A DNA stretch of 64,000 nt from Natrarchaeobius halalkaliphilus (GCF_003841485.1 NZ_REFY01000002.1:186001-250000); one strand, 5' to 3'; counted from the first letter of the stretch, positions 25,125-35,146 are shown. The notes: generated from the letters alone by a model not told the origin. A program made the numbers and translations.

Positions 25125-26939
25125 CTATTCGACGGTGACGCTCTTGGCGAGATTTCGCGGCTTATCGATCGGGCGATCCAGCAAGGACGCCGCGTGGTAG
25201 GAGACGAGCTGAAGTTGAACGTTTGCGAACAATCCTGCGAGGGTCGAATTCGTCTCTGGAATCTCGAGGTGACCGTCCGCGATCTCGAGCGCTTCGTGAC
25301 CGGCCGGACAGACCGCGACGACCGGTGCGCCGCGGGTCTGTGCCTCCGACGCGTTTTTGAGGGTTTTTTCGTCCTCTTCGCCGGTGAAAACCGCGAACAC
25401 CGGCGTCTCCGGCGTGACCAGTGCGAGCGGTCCGTGTTTGAGTTCACCCGAGGCGAACCCTTCTGCGTGTTCGTAGGTGATTTCTTTGAACTTCAAGGCT
25501 CCCTCGAGGGCGACCGGAAAGCCCAGTCCCCGTCCGATGAAGAAGTACGACCGGCTGTCGTGATAGCGGCGTGCGATACGTTCGGCGTCGGAGGTCGCCA
25601 GCACGTCCTCAGTTCGATCCGGCATCCCAGCCAGTTCAGCAAGCAGCGCCTCTCCGTTCTCGGGCGGATCACTCTGTGTGTCCGCAGCGATCCGCCGAGC
25701 GAGCAAGACGAGCATGATCGCCTGCGAAGAGAACGTCTTGGTCGCTGCGACGCCGATTTCGGGGCCGGCGCGAATAAACAGGGCGTCCGTAGCGACGCGT
25801 GCAGCGGTCGATCCCACGACGTTCGTGACGGTGAGCGTCCGCGCGCCCTCGAGTTTCGCCTGGCGGAGTGCACTCAGCGTATCGGCAGTTTCGCCGCTCT
25901 GAGTCACGGCGATCACCAGCGTCCCGTCGTCGACCGGAGGCGCTGAGATACTGTACTCGTTTGCGAGCACTGCGGTGGTGCGTATTCCGGCCCGATTCAG
26001 CGCGATCGATCCGTACAGCGCCGCGTGATAGGACGTCCCGCAGGCGACGAGCTGGACGGTTTCGATGCCGGCGAACGTTCCGGGGCCGAGGTCCTCGAGG
26101 GTGATTCGCCCGTTTTCGGGATCGATCCGGCCCTCGACGGCCTGTGCCAACGAGGTCGGCTGTTCGTTTATCTCCTTGAGCATGAAATGATCGTACCCAC
26201 CTTTTCCGGCCTGTTCCGGATCCCAGTCGACTGTCTCGGGTTCGCGGATAATAGGCTCGCCTGCGAGATCGGTAAACTCCACGCCGTCGTGGTCGACGAC
26301 GACGACATCGCCGTCTTCGAGGAAGACGACGCTGTCGGTGTACTCGAGGAACGCGGGGACGTCGCTCGCCAGGAAGAACTCGTCGTCTTCGACGCCGACG
26401 ACGAGCGGCGATCCCTTTCGGGCGGCATAGAGGACGTGCTCGCCCGAGAACATCGCAGTGATCGCGTAGCTCCCCTCAAGTTCGTCGATGGCGCGTCTGA
26501 ACGCGGTCTCGTTATCCCGGCCGCTATCGATGAAGTACTGGATGAGGTGCGGGATCACCTCCGTATCAGTCTCGCTGGTGAACTCGTGGCCCTTCTCTCG
26601 CAACCACGCTCGAAGCTCGGCGTAGTTCTCGATGATCCCGTTGTGAACGACCGCCACGTCCTCGGTTTCGTCCGTGTGCGGGTGGGCGTTCTCGTCCGTC
26701 GGCGGTCCGTGGGTGCTCCAGCGAGTGTGTCCGATTCCGACCGTCCCGTCGAGGGAGACGCCTTCGATCGACGCTTTCAACTCGTCCACCTCGCCGGAGC
26801 GTTTCTCGACGTCGATCCCGGATCCGTTTTGAACGGCGACGCCTGCGGAGTCGTACCCACGGTACTCGAGGTTCTCCAGTCCGGTCAAGAGTGTCTCGAG
26901 GGAGTTTTCGTTGCCTACGTGACCGATGATACCACACAT
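25125..26939 (-). CDS. glmS: glutamine--fructose-6-phosphate aminotransferase (isomerizing)
   Basis: 604 residues. The start must be the ATG at 26939 because Cys2 (MCGIIGHVG) is the N-terminal nucleophile of the glutaminase domain (1-240), which includes GIGHTRWSTHG and HNGIIENYAELR. Two SIS sugar-isomerase domains follow (VACGTSYHAALYG, TQSGETADTLSALR, IGRGLGFPVALEGALKFKE), and the C-terminus DKPRNLAKSVTVE is the conserved tail. It makes glucosamine-6-phosphate in the cytoplasm, the entry step to UDP-GlcNAc. A TATA-like sequence on this strand at 27077-27085 implies a leader of roughly 100 bases, unusual for haloarchaea. Confidence 0.95.
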   Translation of the reverse strand: MCGIIGHVGNENSLETLLTGLENLEYRGYDSAGVAVQNGSGIDVEKRSGEVDELKASIEGVSLDGTVGIGHTRWSTHGPPTDENAHPHTDETEDVAVVHNGIIENYAELRAWLREKGHEFTSETDTEVIPHLIQYFIDSGRDNETAFRRAIDELEGSYAITAMFSGEHVLYAARKGSPLVVGVEDDEFFLASDVPAFLEYTDSVVFLEDGDVVVVDHDGVEFTDLAGEPIIREPETVDWDPEQAGKGGYDHFMLKEINEQPTSLAQAVEGRIDPENGRITLEDLGPGTFAGIETVQLVACGTSYHAALYGSIALNRAGIRTTAVLANEYSISAPPVDDGTLVIAVTQSGETADTLSALRQAKLEGARTLTVTNVVGSTAARVATDALFIRAGPEIGVAATKTFSSQAIMLVLLARRIAADTQSDPPENGEALLAELAGMPDRTEDVLATSDAERIARRYHDSRSYFFIGRGLGFPVALEGALKFKEITYEHAEGFASGELKHGPLALVTPETPVFAVFTGEEDEKTLKNASEAQTRGAPVVAVCPAGHEALEIADGHLEIPETNSTLAGLFANVQLQLVSYHAASLLDRPIDKPRNLAKSVTVE

Positions 26940-27654
26940 TAGCGACTCACCCGGTGGTCGGCTCGTGACGACAGCGGCCGTTCCTGTCCTGAACCGAGAC
27001 CCGAGCGCGGGGTGGTGAGAAGCGTGCAAGCGGACTGAGAGGCGGACATAATCGTTTCACAGGCAGTCCGAATCCATTACTATAGACGGACTACCGGAGT
27101 GGGTAGTCCACGTGTAACCGTCCGTCGTGCTCGCGTCCGTTTCTCGAGGACCGGCTCGTCCTGCCGGATCTGGCGTCACGATCCTGTCGCCTGGAAACAC
27201 GTTCGATCAGTTTCGGACCGATGAGATCGGATATTTGTTTCGAACGAGCAGTCGATCGGCGGTATGTTAACCAAACAGTCAACAAGCGAACTCGTACGGC
27301 GTGCCCAACCGTCTGATATTCCGTGATGAACGATCGGTAGGGGACGAACACAACGAACGATTTCGATCGATTCGACGGTTCGATTCGAGTTCGGTTCCGA
27401 TCGCTTTTCGAGCGACGCTCACCGGATGGTGAACACGCGCTCACGATCGGACTCGAGGGAACGCGAGGGCGGTCCAGAAGGTATCCGTCCCGGCGGCCCC
27501 TCCCGATTCAGAAAGCGGGTTTTTTATACCATCCCTTCTATCTTCCGTCGTGAAGACGTCCCATCGAATCGAACGACCGCGTCGCTGTACCGCGAGTCGG
27601 TACTGGTTCGACGGTGTGGTGGGTCGCTGATCGACGAAATCGGAGAGTCCAGTT
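26940..27654. other. long intergenic region with glmS leader
   Basis: About 715 bases between divergent glmS and the antiporter gene. The part next to glmS (26940-27085) is probably its 5' leader. A perfect 8-base stem lies at 27088-27109. The remainder (27110-27654) has no convincing open frame. Confidence 0.5.
27088..27109. repeat. inverted repeat GGACTACC-N6-GGTAGTCC
   Basis: Perfect 8-base arms around the loop GGAGTG. It sits just upstream of the TATA-like element of glmS on the minus strand, so it may be an operator for glmS rather than a terminator; no T-run follows. Confidence 0.4.
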
Positions 27655-29715
27655 ATGAACCTTACTCTGGCTCTGAGCGTTCTCGAACTCCCGCTCGATC
27701 AGCCGGTACTGGTGTTTGCGATCGCGATGGCGATCTTCCTGGCCGGTCCACTGATCGTCAAACGTCTCGGACAACCGGGAATCGTCGGTATCGTCGTACT
27801 GGGTGCGATCATCGGGCCCGGTGCGCTCGAACTCGTCGAACACTCGGACGCCATCGAGTTGCTCGGAGAGGTCGGCCTGATCTATCTGCTGTTTACCGTG
27901 GGACTCGAACTCGACATTCGAGGGTTCAAAGAGGCTCCGGAAAACGCGGCACTGTTCGGTCTCGCGAGTTTCTTTCTCCCGTTTACGGTAGGAACGTTCG
28001 CGACGTACACGATACTCGGGCTCGATCTCTGGGCTGCACTCTTGCTCTCGTCGGTGTTCGCATCCCACACGTTGCTCGCGTATCCGATCGTCAACCGCCT
28101 CGGCGTGACGAAAAACCGCGCCGTTACCGCCGTCTTCGGCGGGATCCTCTTTACCGACACGCTCGCCCTCGTCGTTCTGGCCATCGTCACCGGGGCGACG
28201 GACGGCGAGCTCACCGCCTGGCTGTTCGTCGAGGTCGGACTCTCCCTTCTGGTGTTGTTCGGAAGCATCTGGCTCGTCCTTCCACGTGGCTCGCGGTGGT
28301 TTTTCCAGAGCTTCAGCGAGGAGAGTTACTTCGAGTTCCTGTTCGTGATGGTCGCTATCTTCGCTGCCGCGAGCCTCGCGGAAGTGCTCGAGCTCGCCCC
28401 GATCCTCGGCGCTTTCGTCGCGGGGATCGCGCTCAATCAGCTCGTTCCACAGGGTGGGACCCTGATGAACCGCATCGAGTTCGTCGGGAACGCCTTTTTC
28501 ATTCCCTTCTTCCTGTTACACGTCGGAATGCTCGTCGATCCGAGCGTTATCTTCGACGGTCCGGCGACCCTGCAGATCGCGGCACTCATCGTCGTCGTCA
28601 TGGTCGCGACCAAGGGCGGGGCCGCCTGGCTCGTCGCAACGATCCAGGGATACACGGCACACGAACGTAACACGATCTTCGGCCTCTCGACCGGGCAGGC
28701 CGCGGCTGCGCTCGCGATCACGCTCGTCGGATACGACGCCGACCTCTTCGGTGCCGAAGTCCTCAACGCCGTCGTCCTGATGTTGCTCGTGACCGCCCTC
28801 CTGAGCCCGTGGTTGACCGAACGCGCCGCGAGCCGCCTCGCACTCGAGCGAGACGTCGGTGGCGAGGACGGAGACGGGAAAGACCCGAACATCCTGTTGC
28901 CGCTGTCGCACAACGCCGAACTGCAACAGCGACTGCTCGAACTCGCGTTCGTCATCAAAGGCGACCGAGGGAGCGAACCCGTCAACGTTATTACCGTCGT
29001 CCAGCCGAACCGTGAGTCGTCAACTGAAGAACAGATAGCCGCGGTTCAGTCCGACCTCGACGAGATTGCGGCGACCGGAAGTGCCGCAGAAGTTCCGATT
29101 CAGACCGAGACGCGGATCAACCACAACGTCGCGTCCGGAATCGTCCAGGCCGGAGTCGAAGTTCAGGCCAACCAGATCATCATGGGCTGGGACGCGACTC
29201 GGACGTTTCGCCACCGGATGTTCGGCAGCATCATCGATCAGGTACTCGAGCGGACCGCGCTCCCGGTTCTCGTCTCACGGCTTGGCCACCCCATCAACAC
29301 CACGCGACGGATAACCGTCGTCGTCCCGATCGGTGCCGACCATCACGAGGGATTCTACGAGGTCGTACACCTCGTCAAACAACTCGCGTCCGGACTCGGG
29401 GCCGAACTGCGCGTGATCGTCGTCGAAGGCTCCCCACATCAGTTCGAACAGCTGTTCGACCTCGTCGAGACGGAGGCTCCGGCCGAGTTCGACTCGATCG
29501 ACGACTGGGGAGCGCTCATTCCACGACTCGAGGCGGAAACGGACGACGACGATCTCATCGTTGCGATCTCTCCTCGACGAGGTGACGTCGGCTGGCACAG
29601 CGAACTCGCGGATCTCCCCGCGAAGCTGGCCGAGCTACCGCCTGAATCGTTCATCGCCATCCACCCGCGACAGGGCGAACCCGAGTACGACAGACAGTAT
29701 CTCCGGTTGAAGTAG
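27655..29715 (+). CDS. cation/proton antiporter (CPA2 family) fused to Usp domains
   Basis: 686 residues. Residues 1-400 carry about 12-13 membrane helices with family features such as RLGQPGIVGIVVLGAIIGPG, GLIYLLFTVGLELD and GAFVAGIALNQL; this is the KefB/NhaP2-like sodium-or-potassium/proton antiporter fold. From about residue 405 the protein is cytoplasmic: two alpha/beta segments resembling universal stress protein domains (INHNVASGIVQAGVEVQANQ, IIMGWDATRTFRHRMFGSII, then TRRITVVVPIGADHHEG). It is a plausible ion-homeostasis and stress transporter of a halophile. It has its own upstream region and no operon partner. Confidence 0.88.
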   Translation: MNLTLALSVLELPLDQPVLVFAIAMAIFLAGPLIVKRLGQPGIVGIVVLGAIIGPGALELVEHSDAIELLGEVGLIYLLFTVGLELDIRGFKEAPENAALFGLASFFLPFTVGTFATYTILGLDLWAALLLSSVFASHTLLAYPIVNRLGVTKNRAVTAVFGGILFTDTLALVVLAIVTGATDGELTAWLFVEVGLSLLVLFGSIWLVLPRGSRWFFQSFSEESYFEFLFVMVAIFAAASLAEVLELAPILGAFVAGIALNQLVPQGGTLMNRIEFVGNAFFIPFFLLHVGMLVDPSVIFDGPATLQIAALIVVVMVATKGGAAWLVATIQGYTAHERNTIFGLSTGQAAAALAITLVGYDADLFGAEVLNAVVLMLLVTALLSPWLTERAASRLALERDVGGEDGDGKDPNILLPLSHNAELQQRLLELAFVIKGDRGSEPVNVITVVQPNRESSTEEQIAAVQSDLDEIAATGSAAEVPIQTETRINHNVASGIVQAGVEVQANQIIMGWDATRTFRHRMFGSIIDQVLERTALPVLVSRLGHPINTTRRITVVVPIGADHHEGFYEVVHLVKQLASGLGAELRVIVVEGSPHQFEQLFDLVETEAPAEFDSIDDWGALIPRLEAETDDDDLIVAISPRRGDVGWHSELADLPAKLAELPPESFIAIHPRQGEPEYDRQYLRLK

Positions 29716-29808
29716 GGCAGATCTGACGAGATCTCCCGTCGGTTCCAGACTCGTCACGCCAACAGCCGGCACAAACGGTCACTGGGTCGCTTCCCAGGAC
29801 GGACACTG

Positions 29809-29890
29809 ATACGGTCTACTGTAAGTCATTACCGGAGCGACCGCAGGACGGCTCGCGGTCGCTCCGGTGAAAAGTCACAGCAAACCGTAT
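29809..29890. repeat. 82-bp nested palindromic repeat, copy 1
   Basis: Outer arms ATACGGTCTACTGT and ACAGCAAACCGTAT (12 of 14 paired) enclose a perfect inner hairpin with 12-base stem CCGGAGCGACCG, 12-base loop and CGGTCGCTCCGG. It lies between the antiporter gene and the DUF5786 gene. Its reverse complement matches the copy at 45255-45336, with the same total length and the same 12-12-12 inner hairpin. Confidence 0.85.
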
Positions 29891-29978
29891 GAGTTGGCTG
29901 CCGAAACGAACACTGAGACTCACACAGAGTGGTGGATCGAACCGCCAGGTCTTTCGTGGTCGATAGTGCACCACAACT

Positions 29979-30161
29979 ATGGGTTTTGGTAGCTACGACG
30001 AATCCGAGCAGAACCAACAGACGGCCAGTGACGAGGACGACGTAGAAGCGGTTAACGTCCACGAAAACGACCACGACGGACAGCTGTCGTTCGAGTCGGA
30101 TCTTTCGACCGACGAGCTCGTCTCCCAGCTCGGATCGATGAAAGACGACGACGAAGAGTAA
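29979..30161 (+). CDS. DUF5786 family small acidic protein
   Basis: 60 residues beginning MGFGSYDESEQ, the characteristic N-terminus of a small haloarchaeal family. The rest is extremely acidic (over a third Asp/Glu) with a short C-terminal helix (STDELVSQLGSMKDD). Function is unknown. The gene is free-standing; the 82-bp palindrome lies about 90 bases upstream. Confidence 0.8.
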   Translation: MGFGSYDESEQNQQTASDEDDVEAVNVHENDHDGQLSFESDLSTDELVSQLGSMKDDDEE

Positions 30162-30208
30162 GCGACACCGTATACTTACCCAACGGTTTTATCGATATTT
30201 CGGCCGCT

Positions 30209-30916
30209 CTACGGCGGCGACGACAACGACGCGTCACAGAGTTCACCGATCGCCCGGCGAAGCCGCTGTGAGATCGCTGACTTCGAGACGCCGAGGCGAT
30301 CCGCGAGTTCGTCCTGTGAGATCCCGCGTGGAACCTCGAAGTATCCTTCCTCGTGTGCGACCGTGAGTAACTTCTCTTGTTTGTCGGTCAGCGCGACGAC
30401 GCCCTCGTTATCGTCGTCCGACCGCCGAAGGTGGTCGACCGTGACGGAAATACCGTGAGCGCGACAAAACTCGTTGAATCGAACCAGCGCGTCTCTGGTC
30501 GGAAACCGAAGCTGAACGAGCCAGCCGTCGCGCGTGCTCGAGAGTTCGAGCACCCGACCTCCCACCTCGGCGGTCCGGGCGATGACGGTCCGGGTTCCAT
30601 CGGCAAGCGTGACCCGGTAGACGTGCCGGTCGGGATAGCGATCGACGAGGACCGGATCTCGAACCGTCGAATCCGTCTCGAGGGCGGTCTCGAACGCGCC
30701 AAATGAGCTACCGTAGGCAGTGAGAAACAGAAGCGTTCGATCGGTGTCGATGGTCGTCCAGTACTCGGGCTGGACCGTGACGTCGGGAACGCGCTCGAGC
30801 GTTGGACGCAAGACGAGGTCCGGGTGATCGAGTCGAAGCTGGGCGACGATTCCACCGTCGGCTAGAGAGCGAAGACCGGCTCGCTCGACATCCATATCCG
30901 CGGTTTCGATACTCAT
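30209..30916 (-). CDS. Bat-type regulator with C-terminal HTH_10 domain
   Basis: 235 residues. The N-terminal 165 residues form the sensor-like region found before HTH_10 domains in haloarchaeal regulators (LRLDHPDLVLRPTLERVPDV, VSVTVDHLRRSDD). The C-terminus is the bacterio-opsin-activator helix-turn-helix: LTDKQEKLLTVAHEEGYFEV, PRGISQDELADRLGVSKSAI, SQRLRRAIGEL. Such proteins control metabolic and stress genes. It converges with the DUF5786 gene and has a 300-base upstream region. Confidence 0.85.
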   Translation of the reverse strand: MSIETADMDVERAGLRSLADGGIVAQLRLDHPDLVLRPTLERVPDVTVQPEYWTTIDTDRTLLFLTAYGSSFGAFETALETDSTVRDPVLVDRYPDRHVYRVTLADGTRTVIARTAEVGGRVLELSSTRDGWLVQLRFPTRDALVRFNEFCRAHGISVTVDHLRRSDDDNEGVVALTDKQEKLLTVAHEEGYFEVPRGISQDELADRLGVSKSAISQRLRRAIGELCDASLSSPP

Positions 30917-31149
30917 GGAGACACCATCCGCTCAACTGAGAGACAGGTGTAAGTCCGTATTACTGGTGACACGCTCATCGAGCGTTTGATTCGACCGAGA
31001 GTAAATCACCGTGGGTTCTATATAGCAAAACGGCACGGGCTCGCCGGCCAATATCTATTCAGCCGTCCGAAAACCGGACTGTTTTCGGCCGAAAGAAATA
31101 GTCAGTTACCGCCCGACCACGGTTGGTACCCCTCGAGTAATCGTTGTTA

Positions 31150-31173
31150 GCCGCTCCGTGCGGCATAAAAAGG
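31150..31173 (-). terminator. possible terminator after the 1073-residue regulator
   Basis: GCCGC-TCCGT-GCGGC hairpin (31150-31164) next to a minus-strand CCTTTTTAT tract (31165-31173). Read on the minus strand the T-run comes first, about 45 bases after the stop codon at 31216, and archaeal termination needs mainly the T-run. The same DNA could instead include a promoter element. Confidence 0.3.
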
Positions 31174-31215
31174 CTGCAATAGTTCAAATGACGGCGTCCG
31201 AGACGCTCGCACGTG

Positions 31216-34200
31216 TCAAGTTCGCTCGGTTCGTTCGTCGAAAAGAAGCTCGAACAGTTTTTGCTGTGCGATCCGGGAGTGACGGCTGAACGTCGGCTGA
31301 GAGACGCCGAGCGACGTGGCAACCTCTTCGCCGGTGCTCTCTCGAGGCCACTCGAAGAAACCGCTGTAGTAGGCGGTCTCGAGCGTCAGCAACTGGCGCT
31401 CGGAGAGACGATCACGTAACTCGGCCTCGAACGCACGCTCGGGCCGTCTCGAGTGCTCGTGCTCGCGACGAGCGACCAGTTCCGTTCCCGGATACGCACG
31501 CTCGAGCGTCTGCACGACAGCTCTCACGTCGGCCGTCTGCGGGAGCGAGAAAACCACTCGCGATCGGCTGTCGATCGGCGTGATCGATCGGACGACGCCG
31601 CCGTGAGTGGCGAGCAGTTCCGCGACCGTCGACTCCTCGAAGGCGACCTCGATGGGAGTGGCGTCGGTTCCGTTTCCAACTCGCCTGATCGAATCGACGG
31701 CCTCGACGGAGTCGATCGCATCCCGCAACTCCCCATCGTCGCTTATCGAGACCGTCGCGTACATCGTCGATCCGACGGAGGACCGTGGAACGACCGAGCG
31801 CACGTCGATCCGACACGCGAGACGATGGGCGAGCGCGGCTATCGGTTCGTCCTCGGCACGGAGCACGACCTCGAGTTCGATGACGCTGTCGGTGAGCAGT
31901 GCCCGTTTGCGCTCTATAGATCCGATCGCGTGTCCGGCGACCGCCGAGAGATGGACACAGGTCCGTCGAAGTCGATCGTCGAAAGCCGCGGGTTGATTCG
32001 CGTAGACGGTCAGCGTTCCGTAGGGCACCCCATCGCATTCGATCTTGACGCTCAACGCGGATCGAAAACCGTGTTCGGTGAGCCGACGGATCCACGTCGA
32101 CGGGTCGGTCCTCGCCGTCGACTCGATTCGCGTCGAAGAGCGTGTCTCGAGGTCGTCGATCACGACCGGTTGCCGCTCCGTCGTCACGTCCGCTTGCGAC
32201 TCGTTTGCCGCGGCCGCCGTGGGGCCGTCGACGTCTAGCGGGATCGATGCGGAGTCGAAGAGAGTACCGTCACGGCCGGCCCAGATTCGGGGTACTATCG
32301 TCTCGGTGCTCGCGTCGACGCGACCGACCCACGCCAGTTCGATCTCGGCGTCGGATTCGAGTGGCTCGAGAGCGGTGACCGCCTCGCACAACGTGCGCTC
32401 GACGTCCTCGCGGCTCTCTGCGGCGAGGAGCGTCCGGACGGCCTTCCGGAGCTGTCCCGTCTCGACGACGGCCGATTCGAGTCGGGCTTGCTCGCGACGG
32501 GCCGCTCGTAGACGTGATCGATGTTCGATCAGATCCAGCGCGACCGACGCGGCGTCGACGAGTGCGTCGATCGGAGCGAGGTCGAACGATTCGAACGGAA
32601 GCGGATCGGTACCAGCCGCGAGTATCACGGCCCGGTCGTCGACCGGAGCGACGAGGACGCGATCGGCTCGAATGCCTGACCGGTCGAGAACCGACTCGAG
32701 ACCGACGCGATCGTGAACCGTGGAGTCGCCACCCGCGAGCGTGTCCTCGATCGGCGTTCCGACGGGATCGATCGTCGGCGGATCGATCGACGGCGTCGAC
32801 TCTCCGGTCACGACTGCGGCCGGTGTGAGCTGTCTATCAGTCACGCGGTACCATCCAACGAACTCGCATCCGGTAGACGATCGGACGGCTTCGACGGTCC
32901 GGTGGCGGAGTTCGGATGGATCGTCGGTTCGTGCCAGCGTCCGAATCGTCCGGGAGAGAGTAGAAAGCATCGCCGCCCCCGAGCGTCGCCTGTCGCGAAC
33001 GAGACAGAGCGTCCGATCACCGTCCGGAAGTGGTGTCACGAAGACGTCGACTGGACGTCGACCGTCGGTCTCGAGCGTTCCCTGAAGCGGTTCCATCCAC
33101 CTGACGATCGCTGACCGTGATCGCTCGCGAATCGCTCCCGTGAGATCGTCGTCGAACAGGGTCTCGATGTTTCGCCCGAGCAGCGACTCGGCGTCGGTCA
33201 TCTCGAACAGGGCGGCGTTCGCCACCCGAACCGCGTCGCCCTCCAGTATTGCGACGCCGTCCTCGAGCGCGTCGATCGAGGACTCGAGGAGGTCGAGTCG
33301 ATCGGACAGCTCGGCGTCCAGTTCCGAGCTTCGGGCGAGGCGATCGCCTCCGATCGCGATCGCGTCCGCGCTTCGTGGTCGAGCGACCACCGTGACGCCG
33401 TCATCTCCGGGGACGAGCGTTACTTCGAGGCGGCCGTCCGTCGCTGGGTCTGCGGTTTCGAACCGAACGATCGAGTCGATCGTTTGCGCCTCGTGAAGGC
33501 GCTCGTGGAACGAACTACGTACCGATCCGGGCAGGAGGTCCCAGATCACGGTTCCGGGATCCGCGTTACCCTCGAACAGTCGGCGTGCGGGCTCGTTCGC
33601 GAAGACGAGTTCCCACTCGGGCCCGAGGGCGAAAACCGGGTTCGGAAGCCGATCGATCGACGCCCGCACCGCCTCGTCGTTCGCGGACGAGATCCCGTCG
33701 CCCGCGGTGACGACGAGTCCGTCGACGAGCGGGTCCTCGAGTCGATTGACGACCGTCAACTCGGTGAGCGTCCACGTTCCATCGGCGGTTCCCAGGCGAA
33801 CCGTTGCGGTTTCTTTCGCGCCAAACGGTGCCGCCACCGCGCTCTCGAGCGTTTCGCGAACCGTTTTACGGTCGTCGGGGTACACGAGGCGAGACAGGGG
33901 CGTCCGCTCGAGTTCGTCCGGCGTGTATCCCATTCGAAAATCCACGGCTGGACTCGTATACGCGATCGTTCCGTCGCTCTCGACGACCCAGACGAGCGCT
34001 TCGGCGCTCTCGAGGATCGCGCGGTGGTGACGATCCGACGAAACCGTGGCGAGGCGATACCGGGACGCGAGGGTTTCGACTCGAGTTGCGACGACCGGCT
34101 TCTCGTCCGTCGGAGCGACTACGTCGGCCGCACCTGCCTCGAGCGCACGAGTCGCGTCCGACCCGTCCGTCAGCGCGAGGATCGGCACGTCGTCTGCCGC

Positions 34201-34437
34201 CCCCTCGAGTCGTTCGAGCACCGGATCGGTCGAGTGACGGTCGAACTCACAGACGAGACAGTGGATCTCGAGCGTCTCGAGTCGCTCTCTGGCGCCGGTA
34301 ACCGTTCGCTCGTGCCACAGTGACACGCGGTCCACTCCGTGCTCTATGGTGTCAGCCACGGCGTCGATCGACGACGAATCTCCGACGACGAGGATGCGGA
34401 GAACGTCCCCGACGACGGCCGTTTCACCGTTGCTCAC
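31216..34437 (-). CDS. multi-domain PAS/GAF bacterio-opsin-activator-like regulator
   Basis: 1073 residues. Residues 1-115 are a receiver-like domain (ILVVGDSSSIDAVADTIEHG). The usual phospho-acceptor region reads CLVCEFDRH, so whether it is phosphorylated is unclear. Then come three PAS-like domains (about 130-250, 260-360, 385-490; for example AILESAEALVWVVESDGTIA and LRFA-type turns), two GAF-like domains (about 495-640 and 660-820), the bacterio-opsin GAF/HTH-associated region (820-1000) and an HTH_10 domain at the C-terminus (LSERQLLTLETAYYSGFFEW, GVSQPTFSRHSRIAQQKLF). A soluble one-component regulator that reads redox, light or small-molecule signals; ligands unknown. Confidence 0.88.
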   Translation of the reverse strand: MSNGETAVVGDVLRILVVGDSSSIDAVADTIEHGVDRVSLWHERTVTGARERLETLEIHCLVCEFDRHSTDPVLERLEGAADDVPILALTDGSDATRALEAGAADVVAPTDEKPVVATRVETLASRYRLATVSSDRHHRAILESAEALVWVVESDGTIAYTSPAVDFRMGYTPDELERTPLSRLVYPDDRKTVRETLESAVAAPFGAKETATVRLGTADGTWTLTELTVVNRLEDPLVDGLVVTAGDGISSANDEAVRASIDRLPNPVFALGPEWELVFANEPARRLFEGNADPGTVIWDLLPGSVRSSFHERLHEAQTIDSIVRFETADPATDGRLEVTLVPGDDGVTVVARPRSADAIAIGGDRLARSSELDAELSDRLDLLESSIDALEDGVAILEGDAVRVANAALFEMTDAESLLGRNIETLFDDDLTGAIRERSRSAIVRWMEPLQGTLETDGRRPVDVFVTPLPDGDRTLCLVRDRRRSGAAMLSTLSRTIRTLARTDDPSELRHRTVEAVRSSTGCEFVGWYRVTDRQLTPAAVVTGESTPSIDPPTIDPVGTPIEDTLAGGDSTVHDRVGLESVLDRSGIRADRVLVAPVDDRAVILAAGTDPLPFESFDLAPIDALVDAASVALDLIEHRSRLRAARREQARLESAVVETGQLRKAVRTLLAAESREDVERTLCEAVTALEPLESDAEIELAWVGRVDASTETIVPRIWAGRDGTLFDSASIPLDVDGPTAAAANESQADVTTERQPVVIDDLETRSSTRIESTARTDPSTWIRRLTEHGFRSALSVKIECDGVPYGTLTVYANQPAAFDDRLRRTCVHLSAVAGHAIGSIERKRALLTDSVIELEVVLRAEDEPIAALAHRLACRIDVRSVVPRSSVGSTMYATVSISDDGELRDAIDSVEAVDSIRRVGNGTDATPIEVAFEESTVAELLATHGGVVRSITPIDSRSRVVFSLPQTADVRAVVQTLERAYPGTELVARREHEHSRRPERAFEAELRDRLSERQLLTLETAYYSGFFEWPRESTGEEVATSLGVSQPTFSRHSRIAQQKLFELLFDERTERT

Positions 34438-34616
34438 CGACGGACACCTCCGAACGGTGCGCGGACCCGAATCCGACGATAGATGAACCGACGGTCACCG
34501 GCCCGGCTGAAGCGGTCACGATGGATGCCCGTTTTTCGACCAGCGAGATATTTATCCACCTCATATCGCGAGCGAGACGGTAGTATTCGATCGGGCCTTC
34601 CGGCCGAGACGGTCGC

Positions 34617-35039
34617 CTACGAGCCGTCTCGAACGGTAACCACCGGAACCGACGCGGTTCGGACCACCTCCTGTGCGACGCTGCCGACGACCAGTTGCTC
34701 GAGCTTACCCCGACCGACGGCCCCGATGACGATCATGTCGATCTCGTTTGCCTCCGCGACATCGACGATCTGCTCCTGGGGGACGCCGGACCGAACCGTC
34801 GTCGTCGTTTCGACTCCGCCGGTGGTTGCCGCGGTGTCGGCTTTCTCCACCGCTTCGATGGCCTCTGACTCGGGATCTGCTCGAAGGCGGTCACGCTGTT
34901 CCGTACTGTGGGGACCCTCTTCAGCGACCGAGAGGACGTGAACTCTCGCATCGAGGCGGTTCGCGAGCGCAATAGCGTGGTCAGTCGCACGCTGGGCACC
35001 GTCGCTGCCGTCCGTCGCGAGCAAAAGATCCTGATACAT
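34617..35039 (-). CDS. universal stress protein (UspA family)
   Basis: 140 residues from the ATG at 35039 (MYQDLLLATDGSDGAQRATD). It ends with the ATP-binding signature of Usp proteins, IGAVGRGKLEQLVVGSVAQE followed by VVRTASVPVVTVR. It lies about 108 bases after ccdA on the same strand, so possibly at the end of the Sco-TlpA-CcdA unit. Such proteins act as cytoplasmic stress-survival factors; the specific role is unknown. Confidence 0.9.
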   Translation of the reverse strand: MYQDLLLATDGSDGAQRATDHAIALANRLDARVHVLSVAEEGPHSTEQRDRLRADPESEAIEAVEKADTAATTGGVETTTTVRSGVPQEQIVDVAEANEIDMIVIGAVGRGKLEQLVVGSVAQEVVRTASVPVVTVRDGS

Positions 35040-35146
35040 CACTCGACGATACGTTCGGTCGGCGGCGGCATACGTCACCGACTTGCCGCTGCCGGGGATA
35101 CTTTCCGGGCCGGTCGTCCGAAGTCAGCACGCTCTGTGGCGTCCGC

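Noticed and set aside
26940-27029. N-terminal extension of GlmS to the Met at 27029
   Set aside because: The catalytic N-terminal cysteine needs the Met at 26939 directly before it; any extension would inactivate the glutaminase.
27091-27444. Possible 117-residue minus-strand gene in the gap between glmS and the antiporter
   Set aside because: Very Arg/Ser-rich and basic, against the acidic bias of the genome, and lacking recognisable motifs.
29809-29890. Palindromic element as an insertion-sequence end or a tRNA
   Set aside because: No transposase is nearby and no anticodon arm or CCA structure is visible; the symmetry is that of a double hairpin.
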